From assembly GCF_014205795.1 (NCBI RefSeq), contig NZ_JACHCN010000009.1, positions 62,001 through 126,000 on the forward strand: a stretch of DNA of 64,000 nt, written 5' to 3'. This DNA comes from Rhodanobacter sp. MP7CTX1. Its GTDB lineage: Bacteria; Pseudomonadota; Gammaproteobacteria; Xanthomonadales; Rhodanobacteraceae. Within the stretch, counting starts at the first letter, position 1. Each line of letters starts with the position of its first letter. Shown one piece after another: positions 17,378-26,787 of the stretch. The position numbers were made by a program, and so were the translations under genes. The notes beneath the pieces were generated by a model. The model had not been told where the DNA came from. It did no database searches and saw nothing but the letters and a program-made list of their open reading frames with translations.

Positions 17378-18868
17378 TTACTTGCGTGGCGGTGACGTGG
17401 GGGATGCCTTGGAGCTGTCCTTAGTTGGTGCTGGCACGACCGTTGCGGTGGTGGGCTTGGCCGGCGTGGCGGAAACCGTGTCAGTTGCAGGACTGGGTGG
17501 CGGCACGAACGGAATAACGGGCTGAGCCGGGACATCCGTCGACGTGGGCGTGGCGGACGTGGGCGCTAACACCGCCCAACCACAGGCTAGAGTGAGCACA
17601 GCGACAGCCACTCCGCCCAGCCACGCGGTCCAGACGAAGGAACGCTCGGCCTTACCCGTGGGCTTCACCACCATGCGCGTGTATTCGGCTTCGGGTAGGA
17701 AACGGTACAACCGGTGCTGCCAGTCCGTGCGCAACTGCCTCTGCAGGCGCATGAACTGCACGCCGGAGGAAATCACCATAGTGATGTACAGAGCGACCAC
17801 CAGCATGACAATGGCGATAAGCTCCGCCGGCGCATTGGCTGCAACGCGGGCAGCGATCAATCCAATACCTGTGGCCAAAGCCGCGGCCACCGAACCAGTC
17901 AACTGGCGACTGATGTCCGAGAGCTTGGCTGTTTCCTCAGTAACAGCCTTGCGCAGATCGCTGAGTACTTTCAGCGTGTCAAGGCCTGTTTCGGACAAGG
18001 CCATCTGGTAAGCGATCTGAGCGCTTTCCCAAGCGTGAGCCAAATGCTGGCGTAGAAACGTTGGAGTGCTTTCCGCAGTCGCACCTGAGCGGGCCAATTC
18101 GGCGGCCAGCAGGATGTGTCGCATCTCGGCTTCGCGCTCATGCTCAAACAACCAGTAGGAGACTTCCATCAGGGTGTTGAAGCTCGCGTGATCCAGCACA
18201 TCGGAAACCACGTCAAATCTTGGTAACGTCAAGCGCGGAGGACCGCGAAACTTCAACGCCCCATTGTCCGCGTCAATCTCATCGGGTAGACAGCTGATCA
18301 AAGCGGCCGAGGCAGCCCGTATCCATACTTGAGCCGCCGGCTCAATAAAGAGTTCGCTCTCTAATGCCGGCGCCAGCCAGTAGCGCACGTCCTCCGGCAC
18401 ACGGCGGACATTACCGAACTCCTTGACCAAGGCCCGGGGTGACTTGGTGGAAGGCAACACGGCGGGCTCCTGCGCGCCCTCCCAAGACTGGATTACCCGC
18501 ACGCCGGTAACCAACGAACCTGTGAAGCGAGCTATATGCCAACGCGGCGCTACATGGCCGATCTCTAGCCACTCTGCAAAGGCGTGGTTGCTCAGCAATC
18601 GCAGCGTGTTGGCTGGTGAGGCTGGCTTTTGAATGACTAGGCGGTAAGGAGCGAAGCCGGGATCGGGGGCTTCCGCACTGACCCAAGGCTCACCCACGCG
18701 ATCAAACAGTTCCACTGGCCAACCCAGAGGCTCGCACAACGCCTTCAATTCGGAGGCGTGCGCTGCCGAAAGCGCCGACACGGTGACGGCGTTTTCGGAT
18801 TCAGCGACGAAGGCTTGCTTGGTCTCAACCAAGCCATCAATCGCTTCAGCGAGCGCGATCAGGGACAA
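17378..18868 (-). CDS. Predicted membrane protein coupled to the NA37-like gene
   Basis: The 496-residue product is not recognised. The first ~320 residues are soluble with no clear motif. Then come two adjacent hydrophobic segments (about 325-345 and 345-368), a third at about 408-434, and a Pro/Thr/Ser-rich tail to the end. A TTG start at 18868 is preferred because GGAGG lies seven bases upstream; the longer GTG frame (18913) has no such site. It overlaps the NA37-like gene by 23 bases, so they are co-translated. A soluble sensor-like region plus a membrane hairpin fits an abortive-infection effector, but this is inference. Confidence 0.7.
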   Translation of the reverse strand: MSLIALAEAIDGLVETKQAFVAESENAVTVSALSAAHASELKALCEPLGWPVELFDRVGEPWVSAEAPDPGFAPYRLVIQKPASPANTLRLLSNHAFAEWLEIGHVAPRWHIARFTGSLVTGVRVIQSWEGAQEPAVLPSTKSPRALVKEFGNVRRVPEDVRYWLAPALESELFIEPAAQVWIRAASAALISCLPDEIDADNGALKFRGPPRLTLPRFDVVSDVLDHASFNTLMEVSYWLFEHEREAEMRHILLAAELARSGATAESTPTFLRQHLAHAWESAQIAYQMALSETGLDTLKVLSDLRKAVTEETAKLSDISRQLTGSVAAALATGIGLIAARVAANAPAELIAIVMLVVALYITMVISSGVQFMRLQRQLRTDWQHRLYRFLPEAEYTRMVVKPTGKAERSFVWTAWLGGVAVAVLTLACGWAVLAPTSATPTSTDVPAQPVIPFVPPPSPATDTVSATPAKPTTATVVPAPTKDSSKASPTSPPRK

Positions 18869-19895
18869 CGGTGTCCTCCACAATGCGGTCAGTGGTGATC
18901 GTGATGACCTCACCCTCTCCCGCCGGATTGGGCATGCGCTGCACCCTCACTGCATTGATTTCATCCGGGTACGTCACGGTAACGCCTTCGGTCGTACGAA
19001 GCTTGCGCAAGGGGGGCTTACGGAGGACCTGCCGATCGGGTGGGAACGCCAGTCCCGTTAGCCGTTGCGTCCTCAGCTTCTGGGTGGTTCGGCGTCGCAG
19101 CAATGTCTTCGTTTCCTCGTCGGCCGGGTGCCCAGCTGCGGCGATCACAGCATCGACGATAGCTTCCTCGTCGATTTGCTGGCGATCGCGCAGCATACCC
19201 TTGGCCTGTTGCAAGGCACTCGCTACGTCATTATTGGGAAGCAGATCCTTGCATTCCAAAAAAGTCTTACGCAGCGCTTCGACCAGCTCGCGATTGAGTT
19301 CATCGTCGCTTCGCGTCCGTTCAACATCCAGAAACGTCGCGAAGTAGTCGGCAATCTCCGGTGCCGACTTGGTGCGATCACGTGCGGCCACCATCGCTTC
19401 GGCCCGGCCATTTACGACACGAATCAGGGCAGCTTTCTGAATCGCCTTCTTGTCGTCAATGAATGCATGAATGATCCGACGCAGCCGCTGCTGACCGTCT
19501 TCGCCTTCGGATTGCTCGATGGCTTCGCGATAATCGTATTTGATCAAGCTGTAGATACGAACATTGGCTTCATCGGCCCGCAGATCAAAGATAAAGAAGG
19601 CGCCATCGCGTGTAGTAGTTCCGTGTTGACGTGAGAACTCCCGTGATAAGTCCTGAGCGCCGGCCTCGAAGGTAATCGCTCCGATGGCCATGTTTTGGAG
19701 TCGATCCCTTGAGCCGGATACTTCTTTGAACTGATAAACAGCCGCTGTATCAGTGTCCAGGATGCGGCCAATAAAGAAGTTGGCATGCTCGACCACACGG
19801 GCCGGTTGTGGGTCAAACTCCTCCTCGCCCACCACGTGCAGGATCATCGACTCAATGCGCAGCTGCCCGCGCTCGTCCTCGGTCAGAAAACCCAT
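18846..19895 (-). CDS. NA37/NdpA-like nucleoid-associated protein
   Basis: The 349-residue protein resembles the 37-kDa nucleoid-associated family (NdpA/YejK). Matching features are ESMILHVVGEEEFDPQP near the start, VEHANFFIGRI, and an FFIFDLRADE-like central strand region. It binds or organises DNA if it behaves like the family. ATG 19895 is chosen for its AAGG site and because the family begins here; an in-frame GTG at 19934 is possible. It is the first gene of a two-gene unit with the membrane protein and lies on the island, unlike the housekeeping copies. No partner of this type is standard for NdpA, which makes the pair notable. Confidence 0.75.
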   Translation of the reverse strand: MGFLTEDERGQLRIESMILHVVGEEEFDPQPARVVEHANFFIGRILDTDTAAVYQFKEVSGSRDRLQNMAIGAITFEAGAQDLSREFSRQHGTTTRDGAFFIFDLRADEANVRIYSLIKYDYREAIEQSEGEDGQQRLRRIIHAFIDDKKAIQKAALIRVVNGRAEAMVAARDRTKSAPEIADYFATFLDVERTRSDDELNRELVEALRKTFLECKDLLPNNDVASALQQAKGMLRDRQQIDEEAIVDAVIAAAGHPADEETKTLLRRRTTQKLRTQRLTGLAFPPDRQVLRKPPLRKLRTTEGVTVTYPDEINAVRVQRMPNPAGEGEVITITTDRIVEDTVVPDRAR

Positions 19896-20399
19896 CGCTA
19901 CCTTGCTCCCCAAATCCTTGTATGCATGCTCCACCCATTGTGGCTACGAGCACGATAGAACTGCGGTGTCTCAAAATCTGCGAACACTGGCCCTTGCCTC
20001 CCCCTGAAGCTCGCGCTGGTGCAGCGCTTGCCCAGTTCCGATGAGACTGCTGCGTTTGTAGCCCGTCGCTGCGGAAAGGACAAGCGTAAATGTGGAACGC
20101 CAAGGAACCGTCCTCCCCACTCCGATCGCCATGACCGAGCATCGTTCGGTGAGCAGTGCGATTGGGTACCTCAGAAAAAATTGGCTGCGCCCGCCTAAAT
20201 TAGCGATTCCGCCAAACTTGCTTGAACTGGAATAGCGTGGCCATTCGTCACAATGCTGCTGCCTTCAAAAATCCGCTTGGGGGCGATAAGCGACCTTGAT
20301 TCGGACGGTCATTTAGCCGCGCCGGTCAAGTTACGCTGGGACCCTAGATGCCAACTGTGCTGGCAACGTTTGGCCAACAAACCGGCAACCCGCGCCTCG
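19896..20399. other. Intergenic, no gene seen
   Basis: About 500 bases between the integrase stop and the NA37-like start show no supportable gene. The right part is locally AT-richer (near 20165-20230) and is a reasonable place for the promoter of the minus-strand pair. Confidence 0.5.
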
Positions 20400-21665
20400 T
20401 CAGGAGCGCCCGATTCCTCTGGCATGTGCTTGTCGAATCGAGTCTTTGACCTTGCGAGAAGCAGCGCCTTTCCTCGTGCTGCGCACCGGGTCATTCAAGA
20501 GATCCGCCCACTCCTGCATCATCGCCTTGCGCTCATCCATGTACTCAGCGTGGTTGTAGCTCGCACGCACCTTGTCGCGTTCGGCGTGCGCCAACTGACG
20601 CTCGATCACGTCTGAGCGATAGCCCATCTCATTGAGGATGGTCGACGCCGTGGCGCGGAAGCCGTGAGCCGAGAAACCGATGCTGTCCTTGCCATTGAAT
20701 CCCATGCGTTCCAGTGCGCGATTCAAGGTAGTGGCAGTCATGCACTCTTTTGGCCTGCGGTAGTTCGGGAACAACGCATCACGCCCTCCCGTATAGGTCT
20801 TCAACTCACGCAACAGACTGGCCGCCTGCTTCGACAATGGAACGATGTGCGGTTCCCGCATCTTCATGCGCTCTGCGGGAATCCGCCACTCGGCGTTGTC
20901 CAAGTTGAACTCCGACCACTCTGCCTTGCGAAGTTCGACAGTTCGAACAAAGGTAAGCAGCATCAGTCGTAGTGCGATTACGGTTGTGCGATACCCGCCG
21001 TACTTTCCCAACGCTTTGGTGAAGTCGACGATCTGACTGCGTGAAAGCGGCTTGTGATGTTCGACCTTCGGGCGATGAATGGCCCCTTTCAATGCGGCGG
21101 CGGGATCGCCATCGGCGCGCAACGTAGCAACGGCGTACCTGAAGATGGCCGAAGACCACTGGCGAACCAGCAAGGCAACCGTTTCGGCTCCCCGCCCTTC
21201 GATGCGACGGATGATTTCAAGCAGATGCGCCGCAGTCACGCTGCGAATCGGCAACCTGCCCACATGGGGAAATACATCTGACTCCAGGAACCGCTCCACC
21301 TGACGCAGATAGTAGGGCGTCCACCCGGGAGACTTCTTGGAAATCCACTCCTTCGCAACGCCTTCGAACGTATTCGCGTTCGCCGCATGGTTCGATAGCC
21401 GTTCGGCCTGCCGGTTGTGTGAAGGATGAATACCTTGCTTGACGAGTGCGCGCGCCTTGCCGTGCTCGGTTCGTGCCTCGGCAAGTCCGATGCTCGGATA
21501 CTCACCAATAGCAAAGACGTTCTCCTTGCCAGCGATGCGGTAGCGGAAACGCCAGAGCTTCACCCCCGTCGGACGCACTTCGAGATGGAGGCCGCCGCCA
21601 TCCGCTAGCTTGATGGGTTTGGGACCAGGTTTGGTGTTGCGGATCTTGGCGTCAGTCAGCGACAT
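20400..21665 (-). CDS. P4-type tyrosine integrase
   Basis: The 421-residue protein has the three-part build of P4-family integrases: an N-terminal DUF4102 arm-binding domain (MSLTDAKIRNTKPGPKPIKL), a SAM-like core-binding region, and a catalytic domain. Active-site residues are visible as Arg in LTFVRTVELR, the HGFR box in SAHGFRATAS, His in QLAHAERDKVR and Tyr in ASYNHAEY. ATG 21665 is used because the family starts at this sequence; the frame extends upstream without support. A hairpin sits directly before the start codon. As the outermost island gene it marks the right boundary, with attachment expected between its start and the sulfotransferase gene. Confidence 0.93.
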   Translation of the reverse strand: MSLTDAKIRNTKPGPKPIKLADGGGLHLEVRPTGVKLWRFRYRIAGKENVFAIGEYPSIGLAEARTEHGKARALVKQGIHPSHNRQAERLSNHAANANTFEGVAKEWISKKSPGWTPYYLRQVERFLESDVFPHVGRLPIRSVTAAHLLEIIRRIEGRGAETVALLVRQWSSAIFRYAVATLRADGDPAAALKGAIHRPKVEHHKPLSRSQIVDFTKALGKYGGYRTTVIALRLMLLTFVRTVELRKAEWSEFNLDNAEWRIPAERMKMREPHIVPLSKQAASLLRELKTYTGGRDALFPNYRRPKECMTATTLNRALERMGFNGKDSIGFSAHGFRATASTILNEMGYRSDVIERQLAHAERDKVRASYNHAEYMDERKAMMQEWADLLNDPVRSTRKGAASRKVKDSIRQAHARGIGRS

Positions 21666-21667
21666 GG

Positions 21668-21694
21668 TGCGGGTATCGGGCTTCGATACCCGCA
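21668..21694 (-). promoter_or_regulatory. Hairpin at the integrase translation start
   Basis: An 11-pair perfect stem (TGCGGGTATCG with CGATACCCGCA) and a five-base loop ends two bases from the integrase ATG. It would cover the ribosome-binding region in the mRNA. A further ACCCGCAA copy follows at about 21700. It could limit integrase translation or be a protein-binding site. Confidence 0.5.
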
Positions 21695-22100
21695 ACGGTA
21701 CCCGCAATTTCTCTGACTTACAACGGATGCTCGCGGACATCTATGGCATAGAAACCCTTGTTTTTAAGGCGTTCTATGCGAATACGTGGACTGCCGTGGA
21801 TATGTATGGATGCCGATGCTAGTTGTCGATCATCAAGAGCATTGCGTTTGCAACCAGGAGGGCAACAAGGCTTTCAAGACGCTCACGGCTGCATGCCGTT
21901 GACTGGGCGCCGGTGTAAATCAAAGGTGCATTGGCCACGAATCGTGTCTGGACCTTGCAGGCCCGAAGCATAACCCACAGAGGCCCAAGCGTAGCGCCCG
22001 AGGCAAAAATCGCCACTCGGCGTTCGCGTGGTCACTCGCACCTGTTGTTATATGCTGCGGCAGCAAAAAAATCCCTCGGAAACTGCCAGATCCCACTGAG
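21695..22100. other. Island/chromosome junction region, no gene seen
   Basis: This stretch should contain the right attachment site. No tRNA gene is present on either strand. The AT-rich part near 21735-21820 contains a GTGGACTGCCGTGGAT stretch that may be part of the att core; no second copy is seen in the window, as expected if the other end lies outside it. Confidence 0.4.
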
Positions 22101-23531
22101 ATGACGACTACTCTCCGCCATGACGAAACAGAGCGCTTGCGCGCGGCACAGGCGCTCTGGCAGCAGGGGCAGGTGGAGCCCGCACGGGCCGTGCTGAATG
22201 ACATCCTTGCCCGTCAGCCCGGACACGCCGAGGCCGCGACCTTGCTCGCCGAGTTGTTGCAAGGTCAAGGCCAGTTCGATGCTGCGAGCAACGTCATGGC
22301 AAGTCTGTGTCGCCATTCGGACAGGGATGCCGCCACCACGTTCCGGTGTGCTCAATTCGTCCAGCAATGTCAGCGCCAGCGATTGGCTGCCGCCTTGTGC
22401 GAGGAGGCGTTCGCACGTGGCAACAAAAGCGCTGAATTGCATGTCCTTGCGGGCAATATCGCCAAAGAGCTGGGTGAATTCGACTCGGCGCGCAACCATT
22501 TTCTCGCTGCACTGGAAGCCGGCGTCGACCTCAATGCCTGGTTCGTGCTTGGCGCACTCGCCACAACCCAGCGTTACGACACCAGCGCTCATCCGGATTT
22601 AGGCCGTTTCATCGCCCATTTCCATGACACCACCTATTCCCTGCACTCGCGGGCAACGACAGGTTTCGGCCTGGCCAAGGCCTATGACGACCTTGGCGAC
22701 TACGCCAACGCTGCGCAGACGTTGCGCGAGGCGAATCGGTTGTCACAACAGGCGCAACCCTGGTCGCGTGCCTCGTGGGCGCAATGGCTGGGTACCCGAA
22801 TGCAATCGCGCTTGTTCGACCAGCCATTGCAGCCAGCGCCTGATTTCGTTCCGATCTTCATCGTCGGCTTGCCTCGCAGCGGCACGACACTGGCGGCGAC
22901 CCAACTGGCCAGGCACCCGGATGTCTGCGATCGGGGCGAAATGCCGATGCTCAATTACATCGCCAACAGCCTGCAGATGGGAAATCACCATCACGATGCG
23001 GGAGTCTTGCGCGAAGCGGCCGAGCTGTATCGGAAGCTCGCCGTTCAGGACGACCCTCGCGTACGCTGGTACATCGACCAGGACCCGAACAATTTTCGTT
23101 ACCTCGATCTGATTGCGGCGTTGTTCCCGCAGGCGCGCATCATCCATTGCCAGCGCGGTCGTCGCGATACGGCGCTATCCATCTGGTCGCAGAGCTTCGC
23201 CCAGGCGCACTACGGATTTGCCAACGACTTCGACGACATCGCTGACTTCTTCAGCGGTCATGACCAGTTGATGCAACATTGGCAACAACGTATCCGGCTG
23301 CCGATACATCGTCTTGACTATGAAGACATGGTCTCGGATCAGCAGTCGACGCTGGAAAAACTGAGGCTATTCGTCGGCCTTCCTGCGGCTGCGGCGAGTG
23401 ATGAAACGACATCTTCGCCAGCGGCAATTACTTCGGCCAGCATGTGGCAGGCGCGTCAGCCGATCTATCAGTCATCGGTCGGACGGTGGGAGCACTATCT
23501 TCCCTATGTTCCCGAACTACGGCGATTTTGA
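22101..23531 (+). CDS. TPR-sulfotransferase fusion protein
   Basis: The 476-residue product has N-terminal tetratricopeptide-like helices (AQALWQQGQVEPARAVLNDI and following pairs) over about 230 residues, then a sulfotransferase domain. The 5'-phosphosulfate loop is clear: IFIVGLPRSGTTLAATQLA. A second family motif lies in the RIIHCQRGRRDTALSIWSQ region, matching the 3'-phosphate site. Such proteins use PAPS to sulfate an unidentified acceptor. It is the first chromosomal gene beyond the island and is monocistronic, converging on the efflux operon. Confidence 0.85.
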   Translation: MTTTLRHDETERLRAAQALWQQGQVEPARAVLNDILARQPGHAEAATLLAELLQGQGQFDAASNVMASLCRHSDRDAATTFRCAQFVQQCQRQRLAAALCEEAFARGNKSAELHVLAGNIAKELGEFDSARNHFLAALEAGVDLNAWFVLGALATTQRYDTSAHPDLGRFIAHFHDTTYSLHSRATTGFGLAKAYDDLGDYANAAQTLREANRLSQQAQPWSRASWAQWLGTRMQSRLFDQPLQPAPDFVPIFIVGLPRSGTTLAATQLARHPDVCDRGEMPMLNYIANSLQMGNHHHDAGVLREAAELYRKLAVQDDPRVRWYIDQDPNNFRYLDLIAALFPQARIIHCQRGRRDTALSIWSQSFAQAHYGFANDFDDIADFFSGHDQLMQHWQQRIRLPIHRLDYEDMVSDQQSTLEKLRLFVGLPAAAASDETTSSPAAITSASMWQARQPIYQSSVGRWEHYLPYVPELRRF

Positions 23532-23592
23532 GGCCACCTGCCATGGTGGGGTTCGCTGTGCTCACCCCAACCTACGAGGCTTTCCCCGAATC

Positions 23593-23617
23593 GTGTCTCG
23601 CCTTCAAGGCGAGACAC
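23593..23617. repeat. Hairpin between convergent genes
   Basis: GTGTCTCGCC and its exact complement surround a TTCAA loop in the gap between the sulfotransferase and the efflux pump. No T tract follows. Just before it lies a GGGGTTCGCTG...CACCCCAACCTAC half of the dispersed repeat also seen at 44554-44656. Confidence 0.6.
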
Positions 23618-23649
23618 TGCCGGCTGGCCTGCATCGAATGATCGCGGCG

Positions 23650-26600
23650 CTATACCTCTAGTCGATCGTCCGGACGCGCCACCAGTGCATACAGTGCCGG
23701 CATGAGAAACACGCTGATCAGAAGCCGCGTGAACAGTCCGCTGACGATGACCAGCGCGAACGGTCGTTGAGTGTCCGTACCAACACCGGTAGCCAGCGCC
23801 GCCGGTAACAAGCCCAACGCCGCCACCAGCGCAGTCATCATGATCGGACGCAGTCGCAGGATAGCGCCTTGACGAATCGCCTCGTTGAGGACGACGCCGC
23901 CGCGGCGTAGCTCGTTGACATAGGAGATATAGACGACAGCCGTCTGTACCGAAACACCGAACAAGGCGAGGAAGCCGATGCCGGAAGACACTGAAAACGG
24001 CGTATTGGTAAGCCACAGGGCCACGATGCCACCCACCGGCGCCGACAGCAGCACACCGAGCACGGTGATGAACGGGAATTTGAAATTGCTGTAAAGGGTG
24101 AATAGCAGCAGGAAAATCAGCGCCAGAGTCAGCGGAAGAATCACATTCAGCTGCGCCCGCGAAGCCGTGTATTCGGTGTACTCGCCGCCCCAATCCAGAC
24201 GGTAGCCCTGCGGCAGCTTGATCTTGTCATTGACCCGCTGGATGGCATCGCCAACTGCACCGGCAAGGTCGCGGCCTTCCACCGAAAACTGCACGCCGAT
24301 GTAGCGTGAATTGTCCTGGCGGTAAATGAACGAGGCTCCGTTCGTCACCTGGATATCCGCGAATTGCTTGAGCGGAATCTGCTGTCCGGCCGGCGTGGTC
24401 ACCAGGATGTTGCCGATTTCCTCGGGGTTGTCCCGGTATTGACGTTCGAGCCGAACGACGAGATCGAACTGCTTTTCCTGCTGCACCACCTGGGTGGCCA
24501 CATCGCCACCAATCGCGGTCTGGATCAGGCCATTGATGTCGGCGACGTTCAAGCCATAGCGGGCAATCTGGGCGCGGTTGATCTTGATGGTGAGGCTCGG
24601 CTGCCCAAGCTCCTGCACCAGGGTCACGTCGCGGATGCCACGCACCTTCTCCAGCAGCTGCTTGATCGCCTTGCCCTTTTGCTCAAGCATGTTCAGATCC
24701 GAACCGAAGACCTTGACCGCCAAGGCACTCTTCAAGCCGGTTTCGGCCTCGTCCACCGCATCCTCCGCCGGCTGGGTGTAGTTGAACATGATCCCGGGAA
24801 AAGCCTGCAGCTTCTGGTTGATGGCCTCGGTGAGTGCAGCCTTGGTGCGATAAGTACCCGTCCATTGCGAGTAAGGCTTTAGACCGACGTAAAACTCGAC
24901 GTTGAAAAAGCCGGTCGAATCCGTGCCGTCATCCGGTCGCCCCAGCTCCGAGGCGACCGTGGTGACTTCGGGGAAGGAGCGCAAGATGTCGCGCACCTTG
25001 GGTGTGATCTTTGCCGATTCGTCGAACGAAATCGTGTACGGCATCGTTGCGCGCACCCACAGTGCACCCTCATCCAGTTGCGGCATGAACTCAGCGCCGA
25101 TGCGCGGGATGAGCAGCAGCGAACCGACCAACAAAATGGTCGAGGCGAGCGTCGTCCCCCAGGGATGGGCGAGGCAGAAATCCAGACCTTTGATGTAGAC
25201 CGATTTGATCGCTTCAAAGATGACATTGCGACGCTCGTTTACACCCTTGCGCATGAACCATGCGCACAGCACCGGCAGCAGCGTCACCGTCACGATCAAC
25301 GAGCCGACCAGGGCGAAAATCATGGTGTCGGCCATCGGTTTGAACAACGTCCCGGACGGCCCCGACAACACATAGATCGGCAGGAAGCTCACCACGATGA
25401 CCGCTACGGCGTAGAACAGCGGACGATCGACCTCCGCCGCTGCTTCCCGAATGATTTCCTTGATGTTGAGTGTGGTTCCCCTGCGTTCTGATATCTGCCG
25501 GTAAATGTTTTCCACCATCACCACCGCGGCATCCACCAGGATGCCGAAATCCACGGCACCGATGGAAAGCAGGTTGGCCGAGGCGTTCTGCACATCGAGA
25601 CAGATGAAGGCAAAAAGCAAGGCCAGCGGAATGGTGGTGGCGACAATCAGGCCCGCGCGGAAATCGTAGAGAAAGAAAATCAGGATCACGACGACCAGCA
25701 ACATGCCGCGCAGCAGGTTGTCCTCGACGATCTTCGTGGTCAGCGCAATCAGATCGCTGCGGTCGTAGAACGGAACGACTTTGACGTCCTTGGGCAGGAT
25801 TTCATCGTTGAGTTGTTTGGTCTTCTGCTCGACCCGCTTGAGTACGTCCTGGGTCTTTTCGCCGGTGCGCAACAGGATGACGCCTTCCACCGCGTCGTCT
25901 TTTTTCTCGTAGCCGAATTCACCCAGGCGCGGCGCGATGCCGATGACGACGCGGCCGACATCCTTCAGCAAGATCGGCGTGCCGTCATGTACCGCCAGCA
26001 CCACGTTGCTGATGTCCTCCAGCGTTTCCATGCGCCCCAGGCCGCGTACGTAGTAGAACTGGCCGCCCTGCGAATAGAACCCGCCGCCGGCGTTGCCGTT
26101 GTTGGCTGCCAGGGAAGCCTCTACCTGCACTGCCGACAAGCCGACCGCAGCGATCTTGGCCTGATCCAGCAGCACCTGGTATTGCATCGTTCCGCCGCCG
26201 AAGCCGGAATCATCCGCCACACCTGGAACGGATCGATATTGCGGTTCGATGGTCCAGGCCTCGAGGGTCTTCAGATCCATCGCCGACCGATCAGGGCTTT
26301 GCAGTACGTAGCGATAGATCAGACCCGAGGGCGCCGACAGCGGCGACACCGAAGGCGTCACGCCGCTGGGCAGACTCGCATCCCCCAGCCGGTTGAAAAC
26401 TTCCTGGCGGGCGAAATTATTGTCCGTGCCATCCTGGAAAGTGATGATGACGTCGGACAGCCCATACAGCGAAATGGATCGCGTGTTGGCCGTCTTCGGA
26501 ATGCCGTTCATCGCCAGCTCGACGGGAACCGTCACCAGCCGTTCCACTTCTTCGGCGGCGTGCCCGGGCCATTGCGTAATGATCTCGACAATCGGCGGCG

Positions 26601-26787
26601 ACAGATCGGGATACGCATCGACCGGCAGGCGATCAAGCGAACGCGCTCCCGCACCCGTCAGCAACAGCGTCATCAGGATGATGAGAAAGGGCTGACCCAA
26701 CGAAGCGGCCACAATCCGATTCATGATCGAAGCCGTACGCGACGGCGATCCATTGGAAGGCCCATTGGAAGGTAATTGGTCGCTCAT
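23650..26787 (-). CDS. CzcA/CusA-family RND efflux pump
   Basis: This 1045-residue inner-membrane proton antiporter is of the heavy-metal-efflux RND class. The TM4 signature GAVDFGILVDAAVVMVEN carries the two aspartates and the glutamate characteristic of CzcA-type pumps. Twelve membrane segments and two large periplasmic loops are apparent. The first 21 residues (Ser/Pro/Asn-rich) precede MNRIVAASL, which is where relatives usually start, so an internal start at 26724 is possible. The ATG overlaps the adaptor stop (ATGA). Substrate cannot be fixed: divalent metal is expected from the class. Confidence 0.93.
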   Translation of the reverse strand: MSDQLPSNGPSNGSPSRTASIMNRIVAASLGQPFLIILMTLLLTGAGARSLDRLPVDAYPDLSPPIVEIITQWPGHAAEEVERLVTVPVELAMNGIPKTANTRSISLYGLSDVIITFQDGTDNNFARQEVFNRLGDASLPSGVTPSVSPLSAPSGLIYRYVLQSPDRSAMDLKTLEAWTIEPQYRSVPGVADDSGFGGGTMQYQVLLDQAKIAAVGLSAVQVEASLAANNGNAGGGFYSQGGQFYYVRGLGRMETLEDISNVVLAVHDGTPILLKDVGRVVIGIAPRLGEFGYEKKDDAVEGVILLRTGEKTQDVLKRVEQKTKQLNDEILPKDVKVVPFYDRSDLIALTTKIVEDNLLRGMLLVVVILIFFLYDFRAGLIVATTIPLALLFAFICLDVQNASANLLSIGAVDFGILVDAAVVMVENIYRQISERRGTTLNIKEIIREAAAEVDRPLFYAVAVIVVSFLPIYVLSGPSGTLFKPMADTMIFALVGSLIVTVTLLPVLCAWFMRKGVNERRNVIFEAIKSVYIKGLDFCLAHPWGTTLASTILLVGSLLLIPRIGAEFMPQLDEGALWVRATMPYTISFDESAKITPKVRDILRSFPEVTTVASELGRPDDGTDSTGFFNVEFYVGLKPYSQWTGTYRTKAALTEAINQKLQAFPGIMFNYTQPAEDAVDEAETGLKSALAVKVFGSDLNMLEQKGKAIKQLLEKVRGIRDVTLVQELGQPSLTIKINRAQIARYGLNVADINGLIQTAIGGDVATQVVQQEKQFDLVVRLERQYRDNPEEIGNILVTTPAGQQIPLKQFADIQVTNGASFIYRQDNSRYIGVQFSVEGRDLAGAVGDAIQRVNDKIKLPQGYRLDWGGEYTEYTASRAQLNVILPLTLALIFLLLFTLYSNFKFPFITVLGVLLSAPVGGIVALWLTNTPFSVSSGIGFLALFGVSVQTAVVYISYVNELRRGGVVLNEAIRQGAILRLRPIMMTALVAALGLLPAALATGVGTDTQRPFALVIVSGLFTRLLISVFLMPALYALVARPDDRLEV

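Noticed and set aside
19935..20142. Short frames upstream of the NA37-like gene
   Set aside because: No ribosome site, no hydrophobic or family signal; frames overlap one another on both strands.
21666..22100. tRNA gene as integration target
   Set aside because: Neither strand shows a T-arm or acceptor stem; none can be supported.
25813..26775. 320-codon plus-strand frame over the efflux pump
   Set aside because: Arg/His/Gln-rich composition typical of an antisense shadow; the pump frame has unmistakable RND motifs.
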